From contig JBJKYL010000003.1 in NCBI GenBank assembly GCA_045561055.1, forward strand, positions 16,183 through 80,182: a stretch of 64,000 nucleotides of DNA, read 5' to 3'. The notes beneath the pieces were generated by a model. That model was not told where the DNA came from. It ran no database searches and saw only the letters and a list, made by a program, of their open reading frames with translations. A program made the position numbers and the translations under genes. Shown piece after piece: positions 53,335-60,997 of this stretch. Positions within the stretch are counted from its first letter, which is position 1, and each line of letters begins with the position of its first letter. The DNA is from SMWC01 sp045561055. Lineage in GTDB: Bacteria > Pseudomonadota > Gammaproteobacteria > Steroidobacterales > Rariloculaceae.

Positions 53335-53468
53335 AAGCCCGGTCTAGAGGTTTCCTTTCGTTCGGTTGAGTTAGGCGACACGGCTTGAATACTTCTAGCA
53401 ATATATTAGTTGGGCGGGCGTCATCCGATGTCTTAGTATTGTTAAGTTAACTTGCAAAAGGTAATAGA

Positions 53469-53741
53469 ATGAACAAAGCGGAACTCGTCGATTCAGTAGC
53501 AAGCAGTGCTAACCTTTCCAAAGCTGATGCGGGTCGTGCCGTAGATGCTATGCTCAGTAGCATTTCGGGATCTTTGAGCAATGGTCAGCAGGTCGCAATT
53601 GTTGGATTCGGAACATTTAGCGTGAAACATCGTGCGGCACGCGCGGGACGCAACCCGAGAACGGGCGAATCAATTCAAATTGCTGCTAGTAATGTGCCTG
53701 GGTTTAAAGCTGGTAAGGCTTTAAAAGAAGCCGTAAACTAG
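53469..53741 (+). CDS. hupB: DNA-binding protein HU (beta-type)
   Basis: A 90-residue histone-like protein. MNKAELVDSVASSANLSKAD and the beta-arm signature GFGTFSVKHRAARAGRNPRTG match HU. It bends and compacts DNA as a dimer. The position after lon and before ppiD is the standard place of hupB in Gammaproteobacteria. Confidence 0.96.
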   Translation: MNKAELVDSVASSANLSKADAGRAVDAMLSSISGSLSNGQQVAIVGFGTFSVKHRAARAGRNPRTGESIQIAASNVPGFKAGKALKEAVN

Positions 53742-53758
53742 TCGGCTCTTTCCCAGGG

Positions 53759-53834
53759 GGGTGCTTAGCTCAGCTGGGAGAGCGTCGCCTTTACACGGCG
53801 AAGGTCGGGGGTTCGATCCCCTCAGCACCCACCA
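53759..53834 (+). tRNA. tRNA-Val (TAC)
   Basis: 76 bases with CCA. The acceptor GGGTGCT pairs with AGCACCC. The anticodon loop CTTTACA gives TAC. It lies 17 bases after hupB. Confidence 0.97.
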
Positions 53835-53847
53835 AGAAACTAGAGCC

Positions 53848-53924
53848 GGAGTGGTAGTTCAGCTGGTTAGAATACCGGCCTGTCACGCCGGGGGTCGCGG
53901 GTTCGAGTCCCGTCCACTCCGCCA
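53848..53924 (+). tRNA. tRNA-Asp (GTC)
   Basis: 77 bases with CCA. The acceptor GGAGTGG pairs with CCACTCC. The anticodon loop CTGTCAC gives GTC. It lies 13 bases after tRNA-Val and is followed by a terminator. Confidence 0.97.
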
Positions 53925-53932
53925 TATAGACG

Positions 53933-53973
53933 GGGCAGATTTATTTTCTTGTGAAGATAGGTCTGCCCTTTTT
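53933..53973 (+). terminator. intrinsic terminator after tRNA-Val/tRNA-Asp
   Basis: GGGCAGA (53933-53939) pairs with TCTGCCC (53962-53968). An inner stem TATTTTC/GAAGATA extends the hairpin with one wobble pair, and TTTTT follows. It would end the hupB-tRNA transcript before ppiD. Confidence 0.8.
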
Positions 53974-54010
53974 CTTGGCTCTGACAGGTCGTTAGCGAAG
54001 TAGAAGTATC

Positions 54011-55903
54011 ATGTTGCAAGCAATGCGTGAAGGTGTAGGTCGATGGGTTGCAGTCGTTATTCTTGGACTGCTGTCAGTCGCGTTTATTTTCTGGGGGGTA
54101 GACTTCACTTTGACGGGCTCACCTTTCGCTGCGAAAGTTAACGGTACCGACATTCCAATTCTCGAGTTCGAGCGGGGTTTGCAGGCGCAACAGGCCGAAT
54201 ATCAGGAGCTCTACAGAACAGAAATTACGGATGATCTACAGCGTGAACTTCGACTCGCGGTTTTGGAACAGCTGATCCGAAATGAAGCGCTGTTACAGAA
54301 CGTTGAGTCTGCCGGTTACCGGGTATCCGATGAGCGTTTGATCAGTTCTATCCGGGAGCGGCCGGAGTTTCAGATTGGCGATGAGTTTTCCATCGATGTA
54401 TACCGTGCGACGCTTCTGAATCTCGGCATGGCTCAGCCTACGTTCGAGGCGATGCAGCGAGAGAATCTCTCTCTTCTGGAATTGCAGGGTGGAATAATGA
54501 CGTCGGGATTCTATACCGAAGAGGAATATACCCGTTACGTTGAGCTTTATAACCAACGGCGTGAGATCGCTTATGCGTTGTTTTCGGTAGACGATTTTCT
54601 GGCTGAAGCGATTGTCGAAGAAGAGGCTGTTTTGTCTCATTATGAGGCAAACCAAGCCGCTTATTACAGCGATGAGAGCGTCAATCTCGAATATATCGAA
54701 ATTCTAGGCGCTGATCTCGCTGCCGATGTTGAATTAACGGAAGAAGATATCGCTGCTTACTACGAGGATGAGCGTTACCGCTTTCAGACTGAGGAGGAAC
54801 GGCGTGCTGCCCACATTCTTATTGATAAGGATACCGGGGATCCTGGTGCGGTTGTCGCTGCGATACTCGACCGATTAAATGATGGTGAGGAATTTTCGGC
54901 ACTGGCTGAGGAATTTTCCGAAGACGCTGGTACGATGGGTCAGGGTGGTGATCTTGGTTGGGTGAGCAGGGGGCTTTTGGTTGGTCCGTTCGAGGACGCA
55001 CTGTTCTCGATGGTTGTCGGTGATATAGAGGGACCGGTTGAGACAGATTTTGGTTATCACATCATTCGCTTGGATGAGATCAGGGCGGAGGAGCTCCAGA
55101 CACTGGAGGACGTGCGAGATGAACTTGTTCTCGATATGCAGGCACAGCGTTCCGAGCAATTGTTCTACGATCGCGCCAGTCAGCTAGCGGATCTGTCGTT
55201 CGAAGCCTTCGATGAGCTCGCTACTGTAGCAACTCAGATGGACGTGCCGTTACAAACGTTCGAAGGCTTTACGCGAAATGGTACCTCAAGTCCTTTTCTA
55301 CTGAGCACGCCGGTAGTTCAGGCTGCCTATAGCTTCGAGGTTCTAGAACAGCGTGAAAATAGTCTTCCGATTGAGCTTAGCCCGGATCATGTGCTGGTTG
55401 TCCGCGTCACAGACCATCAGGTGCCAGCAGAGCAATCTTTGGAAATCGTTCGCGAGGAAGTAGAACAAGAGTTGCTGCGTGTTGAGGCACGGCGGCTAGC
55501 GGAAGTGGCGTCGGCAGCTTTTCTTTCGGCGACTCCCCGAGCGGAAGATCTTGAGGTTTTGGCTTCCGAGAATGGTGGTACGTGGGTGCCGCCAGCCTTC
55601 GTCGAGCGTACGAATGCAGATATTCCGACACAGGTGCTCGCGAGTGCATTTCGTTCGCCTAAGCCTTTGCCGGGCTCGGTGATCAGAGAGCTCGTTTCGC
55701 TTGCGAGCGGTGATCAGGCTGTATTGTTACTGTATACCGTGGAGCTTGGGCTCGTGGATACGATTTCTCGCGAAGAACGTGACCTGCAGATCAGACAATT
55801 GGCAGAGCAGGCGACTATGTTTGAAATCACGGGATACGCTTCCCAGGTTCGTGAGGAAGCGACGGTTCGTATTCCCGATATCGTATTGGACCCTGTTTTC
55901 TGA
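54011..55903 (+). CDS. ppiD: peptidyl-prolyl isomerase PpiD (SurA-N/PpiC-domain periplasmic chaperone)
   Basis: A 630-residue membrane-anchored periplasmic chaperone. One N-terminal membrane helix (WVAVVILGLLSVAFIFWGV) is preceded by MLQAMREGVGR, as in PpiD. A SurA-like helical domain follows. The parvulin domain (about 262-356) has RRAAHILID, GGDLGWVSRG and TDFGYHIIRLDEI. It assists folding of proteins leaving the Sec translocon. The place after hupB is conserved. Confidence 0.93.
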   Translation: MLQAMREGVGRWVAVVILGLLSVAFIFWGVDFTLTGSPFAAKVNGTDIPILEFERGLQAQQAEYQELYRTEITDDLQRELRLAVLEQLIRNEALLQNVESAGYRVSDERLISSIRERPEFQIGDEFSIDVYRATLLNLGMAQPTFEAMQRENLSLLELQGGIMTSGFYTEEEYTRYVELYNQRREIAYALFSVDDFLAEAIVEEEAVLSHYEANQAAYYSDESVNLEYIEILGADLAADVELTEEDIAAYYEDERYRFQTEEERRAAHILIDKDTGDPGAVVAAILDRLNDGEEFSALAEEFSEDAGTMGQGGDLGWVSRGLLVGPFEDALFSMVVGDIEGPVETDFGYHIIRLDEIRAEELQTLEDVRDELVLDMQAQRSEQLFYDRASQLADLSFEAFDELATVATQMDVPLQTFEGFTRNGTSSPFLLSTPVVQAAYSFEVLEQRENSLPIELSPDHVLVVRVTDHQVPAEQSLEIVREEVEQELLRVEARRLAEVASAAFLSATPRAEDLEVLASENGGTWVPPAFVERTNADIPTQVLASAFRSPKPLPGSVIRELVSLASGDQAVLLLYTVELGLVDTISREERDLQIRQLAEQATMFEITGYASQVREEATVRIPDIVLDPVF

Positions 55904-55943
55904 TTTGCAAAACGCGTTGATGCCTGAATTTGTCTGGTTTCGG

Positions 55944-56726
55944 TTAGTTGAGTTGCATTCCCACGATACTATAGCCTGCGTCGACGTATACCACTTGTCC
56001 CGTTATTCCAGCGGCAAGATCAGAGCACAGGAATGCGGCTGAGTTTCCGACGTCCTCGATAGTTACATTGCGTTTCAGCGGAGTCGTTTCCGCAACGGTA
56101 GAGAGCATCTGCCGCATTCCTTTAATTCCAGCGGAAGCCAAGGTCTTAATAGGGCCAGCTGAGATAGCATTAACGCGAGTTCCCTCCGCGCCGAGATCGT
56201 AGGCCAGGAAGCGAGTGTTAGCTTCTAGGCTAGCCTTCGCTAGTCCCATAACGTTATAGCTCGGTAGCGCCCGCGCTGCGCCAAGGTAGCTAAGCGTAAG
56301 CATCGCACCTTGACGATTAGACATAAGTGGTTGTGCAGCTTTCGCCAGTGCAGCGAAACTGTAGCTTGAAACGTCGTGTGCGATACGAAAGCCTTCCCGG
56401 CTGATAGAGTCGATATAGCGACCCTCCAGTTGATCGGCCGGTGCGTATGCGACCGAGTGGACCAGTATGTCGAACCCGTCCCAGTGGGTGGAAATTCCAT
56501 CGATGAATGCTTCGATTTGACTGTCGCTGGTTACGTCAAGAGGTAGCGATATATCGCTATCGAGCTCGGCAGCCATCTTCTGTACGCGCCCTTGGAGTTT
56601 TTCTCCCTGATAGTTGAACGCGAGATCAGCGCCTTGTTTTTTCAGTGCTTTGGCAATCCCCCATGCAATAGACCGATTGCTTGCTAGTCCAACTATAACT
56701 GCTCGTTTTCCAGTTAGAAATCCCAT
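55944..56726 (-). CDS. fabI: enoyl-[acyl-carrier-protein] reductase (NADH) FabI
   Basis: A 260-residue short-chain dehydrogenase. LTGKRAVIVGLASNRSIAWG is the FabI nucleotide-binding start. The active-site pattern Y-x6-K is seen in LPSYNVMGLAKASLEAN, with the first Tyr in LSYLGAARA. It reduces trans-2-enoyl-ACP in the last step of fatty-acid elongation. It converges on ppiD with a 40-base gap and is followed upstream by the mltD-like gene, which starts an operon-like pair. Confidence 0.96.
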   Translation of the reverse strand: MGFLTGKRAVIVGLASNRSIAWGIAKALKKQGADLAFNYQGEKLQGRVQKMAAELDSDISLPLDVTSDSQIEAFIDGISTHWDGFDILVHSVAYAPADQLEGRYIDSISREGFRIAHDVSSYSFAALAKAAQPLMSNRQGAMLTLSYLGAARALPSYNVMGLAKASLEANTRFLAYDLGAEGTRVNAISAGPIKTLASAGIKGMRQMLSTVAETTPLKRNVTIEDVGNSAAFLCSDLAAGITGQVVYVDAGYSIVGMQLN

Positions 56727-56736
56727 TTTCTATCCT

Positions 56737-58431
56737 CTATCCAGTAGTTTGTTCGGTAACATCTACAAACAGCAATAGTTGCTGCCCGGGTTGTAGATAT
56801 TCTTCCGATGAAATATCGTTCCATTCCAGTAGTTCGCTGACGCTAACACGAAAACGTGTCGAGATTCGTGATAAGGAATCGCCGCGGCGAACGGTATAGG
56901 TTATTCGTCTGATACGCTCGTTCGATACTCGTTTGATCACTGTTTCATTGCTCCAGATCACGAGCTTTCGACCGACACTGAGAATATCGGCAGGTGCCAT
57001 CGCGTTCCAGTTTGCTAGGTCCCGCAGGTCGACTCCATAGTTGCGGGCGATCGACCACAAAGATTCTCCGGGCCGAACTTCGTGGGTGCTTCTTTGCCCA
57101 CTACGCGCCTGATTGTTATTCCTCTCTAGCCTTGCATCGACACTCAAGGTATAGGCGCTGAGATCACTGGTGGCACGGGGAATCATCAGAGACTGGCCAA
57201 CGCGTATGAGGTTTCCCTCGATATTGTTTACATCTCGTAGAACCGCTAGTGTTGTCTGGTGGCGTTCCGCTAGGTGACTAAGAGTTTCGCCAGTTTCTAC
57301 CTCATGACGCAACCACTCGACCCTATCTCGTGCGCCGAGAGATGCGAGAGCTAATCTTAGTTGGGTGGCGTTATTAACTGGTACGAGTAAACGATGAGGT
57401 CCTGTAGGATCTGTAGCCCAGCGGTTGACTCCTGGATTGAACTCATAAAGTTGTTCTATTGAGATACCGGCAAGTTCAGCTGCAAGCGCCATATCAATTT
57501 GGGAATTTGTTGGGATACTCTCAAATTGTGGTTCGTTAGCTAGACTGGGTAGAACGAGTCCATTGGCCTCCGCGTTCTTTATTATATTAGTGATAGCGAG
57601 TAGGCGCGGCACATAGGCCCGAGTTTCGACCGGGAGATAGGGAGTGATATGCCAGAAATCAATAGGATCTCCAGCATTTAACGCACGCGCTATGGCACGC
57701 GTGACATTGCCCTCTCCCGCGTTATAGCCCGCAAGCGCTAACAGCCAGTCGCCGTTGAACATATCGTGAAGGTATTCTAGATAATCTAGAGCGCCTTGAG
57801 TCGAATCGATAACGTCACGTCGCCCGTCATACCACCAGTTCTGTTTTATGCCGAGATGCGTAGCTGTACCGGGAATTATTTGCCAGAGTCCGGCTGCCCG
57901 TCCATGCGAATAGGCAAAAGGGTCATAGGCGCTCTCCACGATAGGTAACAGTGCTAAATCGGTAGGCATGCCGCGTCGCTGGAGTTCATTGAAAATGTAA
58001 TAGAGGTAACGGTTGGCTCGAGTGAAAACACGGTTGAGATATTCTTTTTGTGATAAATACCAACTGAGTTCTTGTTGGACTGCCTTTTGTTCGCTTGTTG
58101 GGAGCGAGAAATCTGAGCGTATTCGTCTCAGAAGATCGACCGGAGGCGTTGACGATGATTCGTCGATGACTTTAGTCTTATATCGAGCATTGTCGGCCGA
58201 GCGTTCTGGTAGCAACTCGACCTCAACAGTCTTTGGGGACTCGAGGAGTACCGGGATACTAGTCGAGATCGGCTCGGGCATGTTAGGGATGTGTGTCTGG
58301 CAGCCCGCCATTGCAATTGCCGCGACCAAGGCTGTTAGGTTAGCCAAATGATTCGAGCGCGCTGCCGATTTGTAGCGCTTTAGTTGCTGGTGGCGATTGT
58401 GCGTGAGACCGGCTATCTGTATTTGCTGCAT
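56737..58431 (-). CDS. mltD: membrane-bound lytic murein transglycosylase D with three LysM domains
   Basis: A 564-residue lipoprotein. The lipobox is AMAG-C44 after a hydrophobic stretch (LTALVAAIA). The SLT domain carries the catalytic Glu in LALLPIVESAYDPFAYS and GRAAGLWQIIPGTATHLG. Three LysM repeats follow: HEVETGETLSHLAERHQ, HEVRPGESLWSIARNYG and YTVRRGDSLSRISTRF. It cleaves peptidoglycan glycan strands from the outer membrane. E. coli MltD has two LysM repeats, so one more is present here. The true start may be internal, as the first 27 residues are long for a lipoprotein signal. Confidence 0.93.
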   Translation of the reverse strand: MQQIQIAGLTHNRHQQLKRYKSAARSNHLANLTALVAAIAMAGCQTHIPNMPEPISTSIPVLLESPKTVEVELLPERSADNARYKTKVIDESSSTPPVDLLRRIRSDFSLPTSEQKAVQQELSWYLSQKEYLNRVFTRANRYLYYIFNELQRRGMPTDLALLPIVESAYDPFAYSHGRAAGLWQIIPGTATHLGIKQNWWYDGRRDVIDSTQGALDYLEYLHDMFNGDWLLALAGYNAGEGNVTRAIARALNAGDPIDFWHITPYLPVETRAYVPRLLAITNIIKNAEANGLVLPSLANEPQFESIPTNSQIDMALAAELAGISIEQLYEFNPGVNRWATDPTGPHRLLVPVNNATQLRLALASLGARDRVEWLRHEVETGETLSHLAERHQTTLAVLRDVNNIEGNLIRVGQSLMIPRATSDLSAYTLSVDARLERNNNQARSGQRSTHEVRPGESLWSIARNYGVDLRDLANWNAMAPADILSVGRKLVIWSNETVIKRVSNERIRRITYTVRRGDSLSRISTRFRVSVSELLEWNDISSEEYLQPGQQLLLFVDVTEQTTG

Positions 58432-58537
58432 CCTTGATATGCTACCGATTGGGGTCGCATGTGCAAGCCTAGGCGGCCTTCGTAACGTGTCAAGGTATAA
58501 TTGACTCTAATGAACCTGTTACAGAGTTGGCGCTATT

Positions 58538-59278
58538 GTGCAAGAGGATTTTTTAACAACGGGTTGGTTTAGGACAGTGCTAGGTAAGCGCTGTTTGGCT
58601 ACGGAGCAACGTATTGTCAAACTTGCGATGGAACGGATGTTCGGCGAGCAGATGTTGCAGATTGGCATTTGGGGTGGCGCTGACACGTTTCTGCCTGATG
58701 CGAGGACACAGCGTGCAGCGGTCCTGGAATGGCGAGGCGCAGTAGCCGCCGATTTTGTGAGTAATACGGACAAGCTTGCTGTTGCTAGCGACTCCGTCGA
58801 TGTTGTGCTATTGCCGCACACGTTGGAGCTAATACCTTCTCCGCACGCCCTGTTGCGTGAGGTCGATCGTGTTCTACTTCCTAATGGTTATCTCGTGATT
58901 TTGAGTTTCACGCCCAACGGTGTGTGGGGACTACGGCATCTTCTCTCCCGCTACGGTTATCCGCCCGGTCATCAGCGCCTAATTCGGGAGGGTCGTCTTC
59001 GCGATTGGCTAGAGCTGCTGAGTTTTGAGATTGAGCTGAGCCAGCGTTACTGTTACACACTAACGTTAGACATGCCGCGAAGACTTTGGAGGCTACTAGA
59101 AGATGGCCGGAGGGTACTAGGGTTCCTTGGTCTGAATGATGGTTACCTGTTTTGTGCGCAGAAGCGCGTTAATCCCCTAACACCGATTCGCCGGCCGTGG
59201 TGGCAGCGTCACTTGAAGATGGCGGGAGGAGTTGCTGAACCGACGGTAGGTGTCTCGCAGTGGGGCCAGTCAGGATGA
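58538..59278 (+). CDS. class I SAM-dependent methyltransferase, YafS-like
   Basis: A 246-residue methyltransferase-fold protein. The segments VDVVLLPHTLELIPSPHALL and EVDRVLLPNGYLVILSFTP correspond to motifs IV and V of class I enzymes. Motif I (LQIGIWGGADTFLPD) is weakly conserved. The place between mltD and rnhA matches E. coli yafS, whose substrate is unknown. The start is GTG 58538. Its stop overlaps the rnhA ATG (ATGA). Confidence 0.82.
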   Translation: MQEDFLTTGWFRTVLGKRCLATEQRIVKLAMERMFGEQMLQIGIWGGADTFLPDARTQRAAVLEWRGAVAADFVSNTDKLAVASDSVDVVLLPHTLELIPSPHALLREVDRVLLPNGYLVILSFTPNGVWGLRHLLSRYGYPPGHQRLIREGRLRDWLELLSFEIELSQRYCYTLTLDMPRRLWRLLEDGRRVLGFLGLNDGYLFCAQKRVNPLTPIRRPWWQRHLKMAGGVAEPTVGVSQWGQSG

Positions 59279-59712
59279 AGGAAATCGCTATATATACGGA
59301 TGGGGCATGCCGTGGAAATCCGGGCCCGGGTGGTTGGGGTGTGCTTCTACTTTTTAACGGACAAGAAAAAGAATTGTGCGGCGGAGAACCCGCTACTACT
59401 AATAACCGCATGGAACTGACCGCAGCTATCAAGGGACTTGCGGCACTGACGACTCCTTGCCACGTTAAGCTTTATACTGACTCTATCTATGTTAAAGACG
59501 GGATTACGAAATGGTTAGCAGGTTGGCGCGTTCGCGGCTGGCGGACAGCCAACCGCAAGCCGGTAAAGAACCAAGACCTCTGGCTGCAGCTATCGTCACT
59601 AGAAGAGCTTCACAAGGTCGATTGGCATTGGGTTAAAGGACATGCTGGTCATGTCGAAAATGAGCGCGCTGATGCGCTCGCTAACCGGGGGCTCGATGAG
59701 CTGATGTCATAG
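59275..59712 (+). CDS. rnhA: ribonuclease HI
   Basis: A 145-residue RNase HI. The acidic active-site residues lie in YTDGACRGNPGPGGWG, NNRMELTAAI, LYTDSIYVKDGI and NERADALAN; the flexible His is in KGHAGH. It removes RNA from RNA-DNA hybrids. I choose ATG 59275 (MKEIAIYTDG), coupled to the preceding stop; the frame opens at GTG 59260. Confidence 0.97.
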   Translation: MKEIAIYTDGACRGNPGPGGWGVLLLFNGQEKELCGGEPATTNNRMELTAAIKGLAALTTPCHVKLYTDSIYVKDGITKWLAGWRVRGWRTANRKPVKNQDLWLQLSSLEELHKVDWHWVKGHAGHVENERADALANRGLDELMS

Positions 59713-59805
59713 TCGGTTTTGCGCAATGGTTGAATTTCTTCGAAGGCCACGAGAGTATCAGCTAGTGGAATACGTAACCGTATAGATGCGGTTAGGGGAC
59801 GTCCA

Positions 59806-60552
59806 ATGCGACAAGTAATTCTCGACACAGAGACAACAGGGCTAGAGACTAAGGCGGGCCATCGAATCATTGAGATCGGCTGCATTGAACTCGTGAATCG
59901 TCGCGTGACGCAGAACTCGTTCCACCGCTACATTAATCCTCAGCGTGCGGTTGATAAAGGGGCTCTAGCTGTGCACGGTATAGGTGATGAATTCCTCGTC
60001 TCGCAGCCTCTCTTCGCAGAAGTTGCGGATGAGTTTCTTGATTTCGTTGATGGAGCGCAGCTTGTTATACACAATGCCGAGTTCGATATAGGCTTCATCA
60101 ATCATGAGTTTTCGCGACTCAACGAACCTCTGATAGACATACGCGGGCGTTGTGAGATTCTCGATACGCTAGCCCTCGCAAGAAAACTTCACCCAGGGCA
60201 GCGTAATAGTCTGGACGCACTCGCGAAACGCTATAGCGTAGATATCTCAAAGCGTGAGTTGCACGGCGCTCTTCTTGACGCTCAGATCTTGGCAGACGTT
60301 TATCTGGCGATGACCGGTGGCCAAGTGAGCCTTTTATTAGACGGTCAGCCTGCAGAGGCGGTAGAGGTTGCGAGTCACGAGTTCAAGATTGACCCGATCG
60401 ATCGCGATGGACTTAATTTAACGGTACCGCGGGCCTCCGCGAAAGCGCAGGAGGCCCACGAGGACTTTCTAGCTCAAATAGAGGAACATTCAGGTGCGCC
60501 GGCTGTACGGCATACGCGTGAGACCTCAGCAGATAACCCGAAAATTAAATAG
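59806..60552 (+). CDS. dnaQ: DNA polymerase III epsilon subunit
   Basis: A 248-residue proofreading 3'-5' exonuclease. DEDDh motifs are LDTETTGLE (Exo I), HNAEFDIGFINHE (Exo II) and HGALLDAQILADVYLAM (Exo III). The C-terminal tail binds the alpha subunit. rnhA and dnaQ are separated by 93 bases and run in the same direction here; in E. coli they are divergent. Confidence 0.95.
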   Translation: MRQVILDTETTGLETKAGHRIIEIGCIELVNRRVTQNSFHRYINPQRAVDKGALAVHGIGDEFLVSQPLFAEVADEFLDFVDGAQLVIHNAEFDIGFINHEFSRLNEPLIDIRGRCEILDTLALARKLHPGQRNSLDALAKRYSVDISKRELHGALLDAQILADVYLAMTGGQVSLLLDGQPAEAVEVASHEFKIDPIDRDGLNLTVPRASAKAQEAHEDFLAQIEEHSGAPAVRHTRETSADNPKIK

Positions 60553-60610
60553 ACTCAGCTCTATTTTGTCATGAGAGGCTACGGATCGAGAATTTTGCAG
60601 ATATAGCATG

Positions 60611-60636
60611 AAGCGGCTAAGCTTCTCCCGCCGCTT
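60611..60636 (+). terminator. hairpin after dnaQ
   Basis: AAGCGGC (60611-60617) and GCCGCTT (60630-60636) form a perfect 7-base stem 59 bases after dnaQ. The only T-rich stretch follows 8 bases later (ATTTT), so it is a weak terminator candidate. The region 60553-60997 is 445 bases without an established gene. Confidence 0.35.
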
Positions 60637-60751
60637 GCAGATATTTTGGAACGCTAGCAATTGAAAATATAAGGAGCGTTTAGCACGTGATCAAAACGAT
60701 CCAAGTCTCGCGATTACCCCTGGTCTCTTGTTTAGGAAAGGTTTCCCTGTG

Positions 60752-60826
60752 ATGCTGGTAACGCTTTGTGTATCCACTTTTCTTTTCTGGGTATTCTTAG
60801 ATTTTTATGCTCAGCCTGTTAACTAG
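60752..60826 (+). CDS. possible 24-residue membrane peptide (unconfirmed small ORF)
   Basis: ATG 60752 opens a 24-codon frame reading MLVTLCVSTFLFWVFLDFYA then QPVN. It is nearly all hydrophobic and could form one membrane helix. AGGAAAGG lies 10 bases before the ATG, and the stop codon falls in the left arm of a hairpin at 60821-60844 followed by AT-rich sequence. No homology is recognised. It may be a leader peptide for pgi or chance. Confidence 0.25.
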   Translation: MLVTLCVSTFLFWVFLDFYAQPVN

Positions 60827-60848
60827 CTCTTAAGGTAGCTAGTTTTAA
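60821..60848 (+). terminator. AT-rich terminator-like hairpin in the dnaQ-pgi gap
   Basis: AACTAGCT (60821-60828) and AGCTAGTT (60837-60844) are perfect 8-base arms around CTTAAGGT; the right arm runs into TTTT. It would end a transcript carrying the small ORF at 60752. Confidence 0.5.
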
Positions 60849-60935
60849 AATATATAGGTGGTTTGCAGTTTTTGGTGATGTGTCAGATGGCCCGGTGGAC
60901 GTAGAAATGTTTTACGGATATTGGAGCTGGTGGTT

Positions 60936-60959
60936 GAAGAGGGTATCAAGTACCTCTTC
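60936..60959 (+). promoter_or_regulatory. hairpin just upstream of pgi
   Basis: GAAGAGG (60936-60942) and CCTCTTC (60953-60959) form a perfect 7-base stem with a 10-base loop, 38 bases before the pgi ATG. The gene lacks an obvious ribosome site, so leader structure may matter. Confidence 0.35.
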
Positions 60960-60997
60960 GAGTGGTATGTGGAGTATTACACGGTCACACTATAGGG

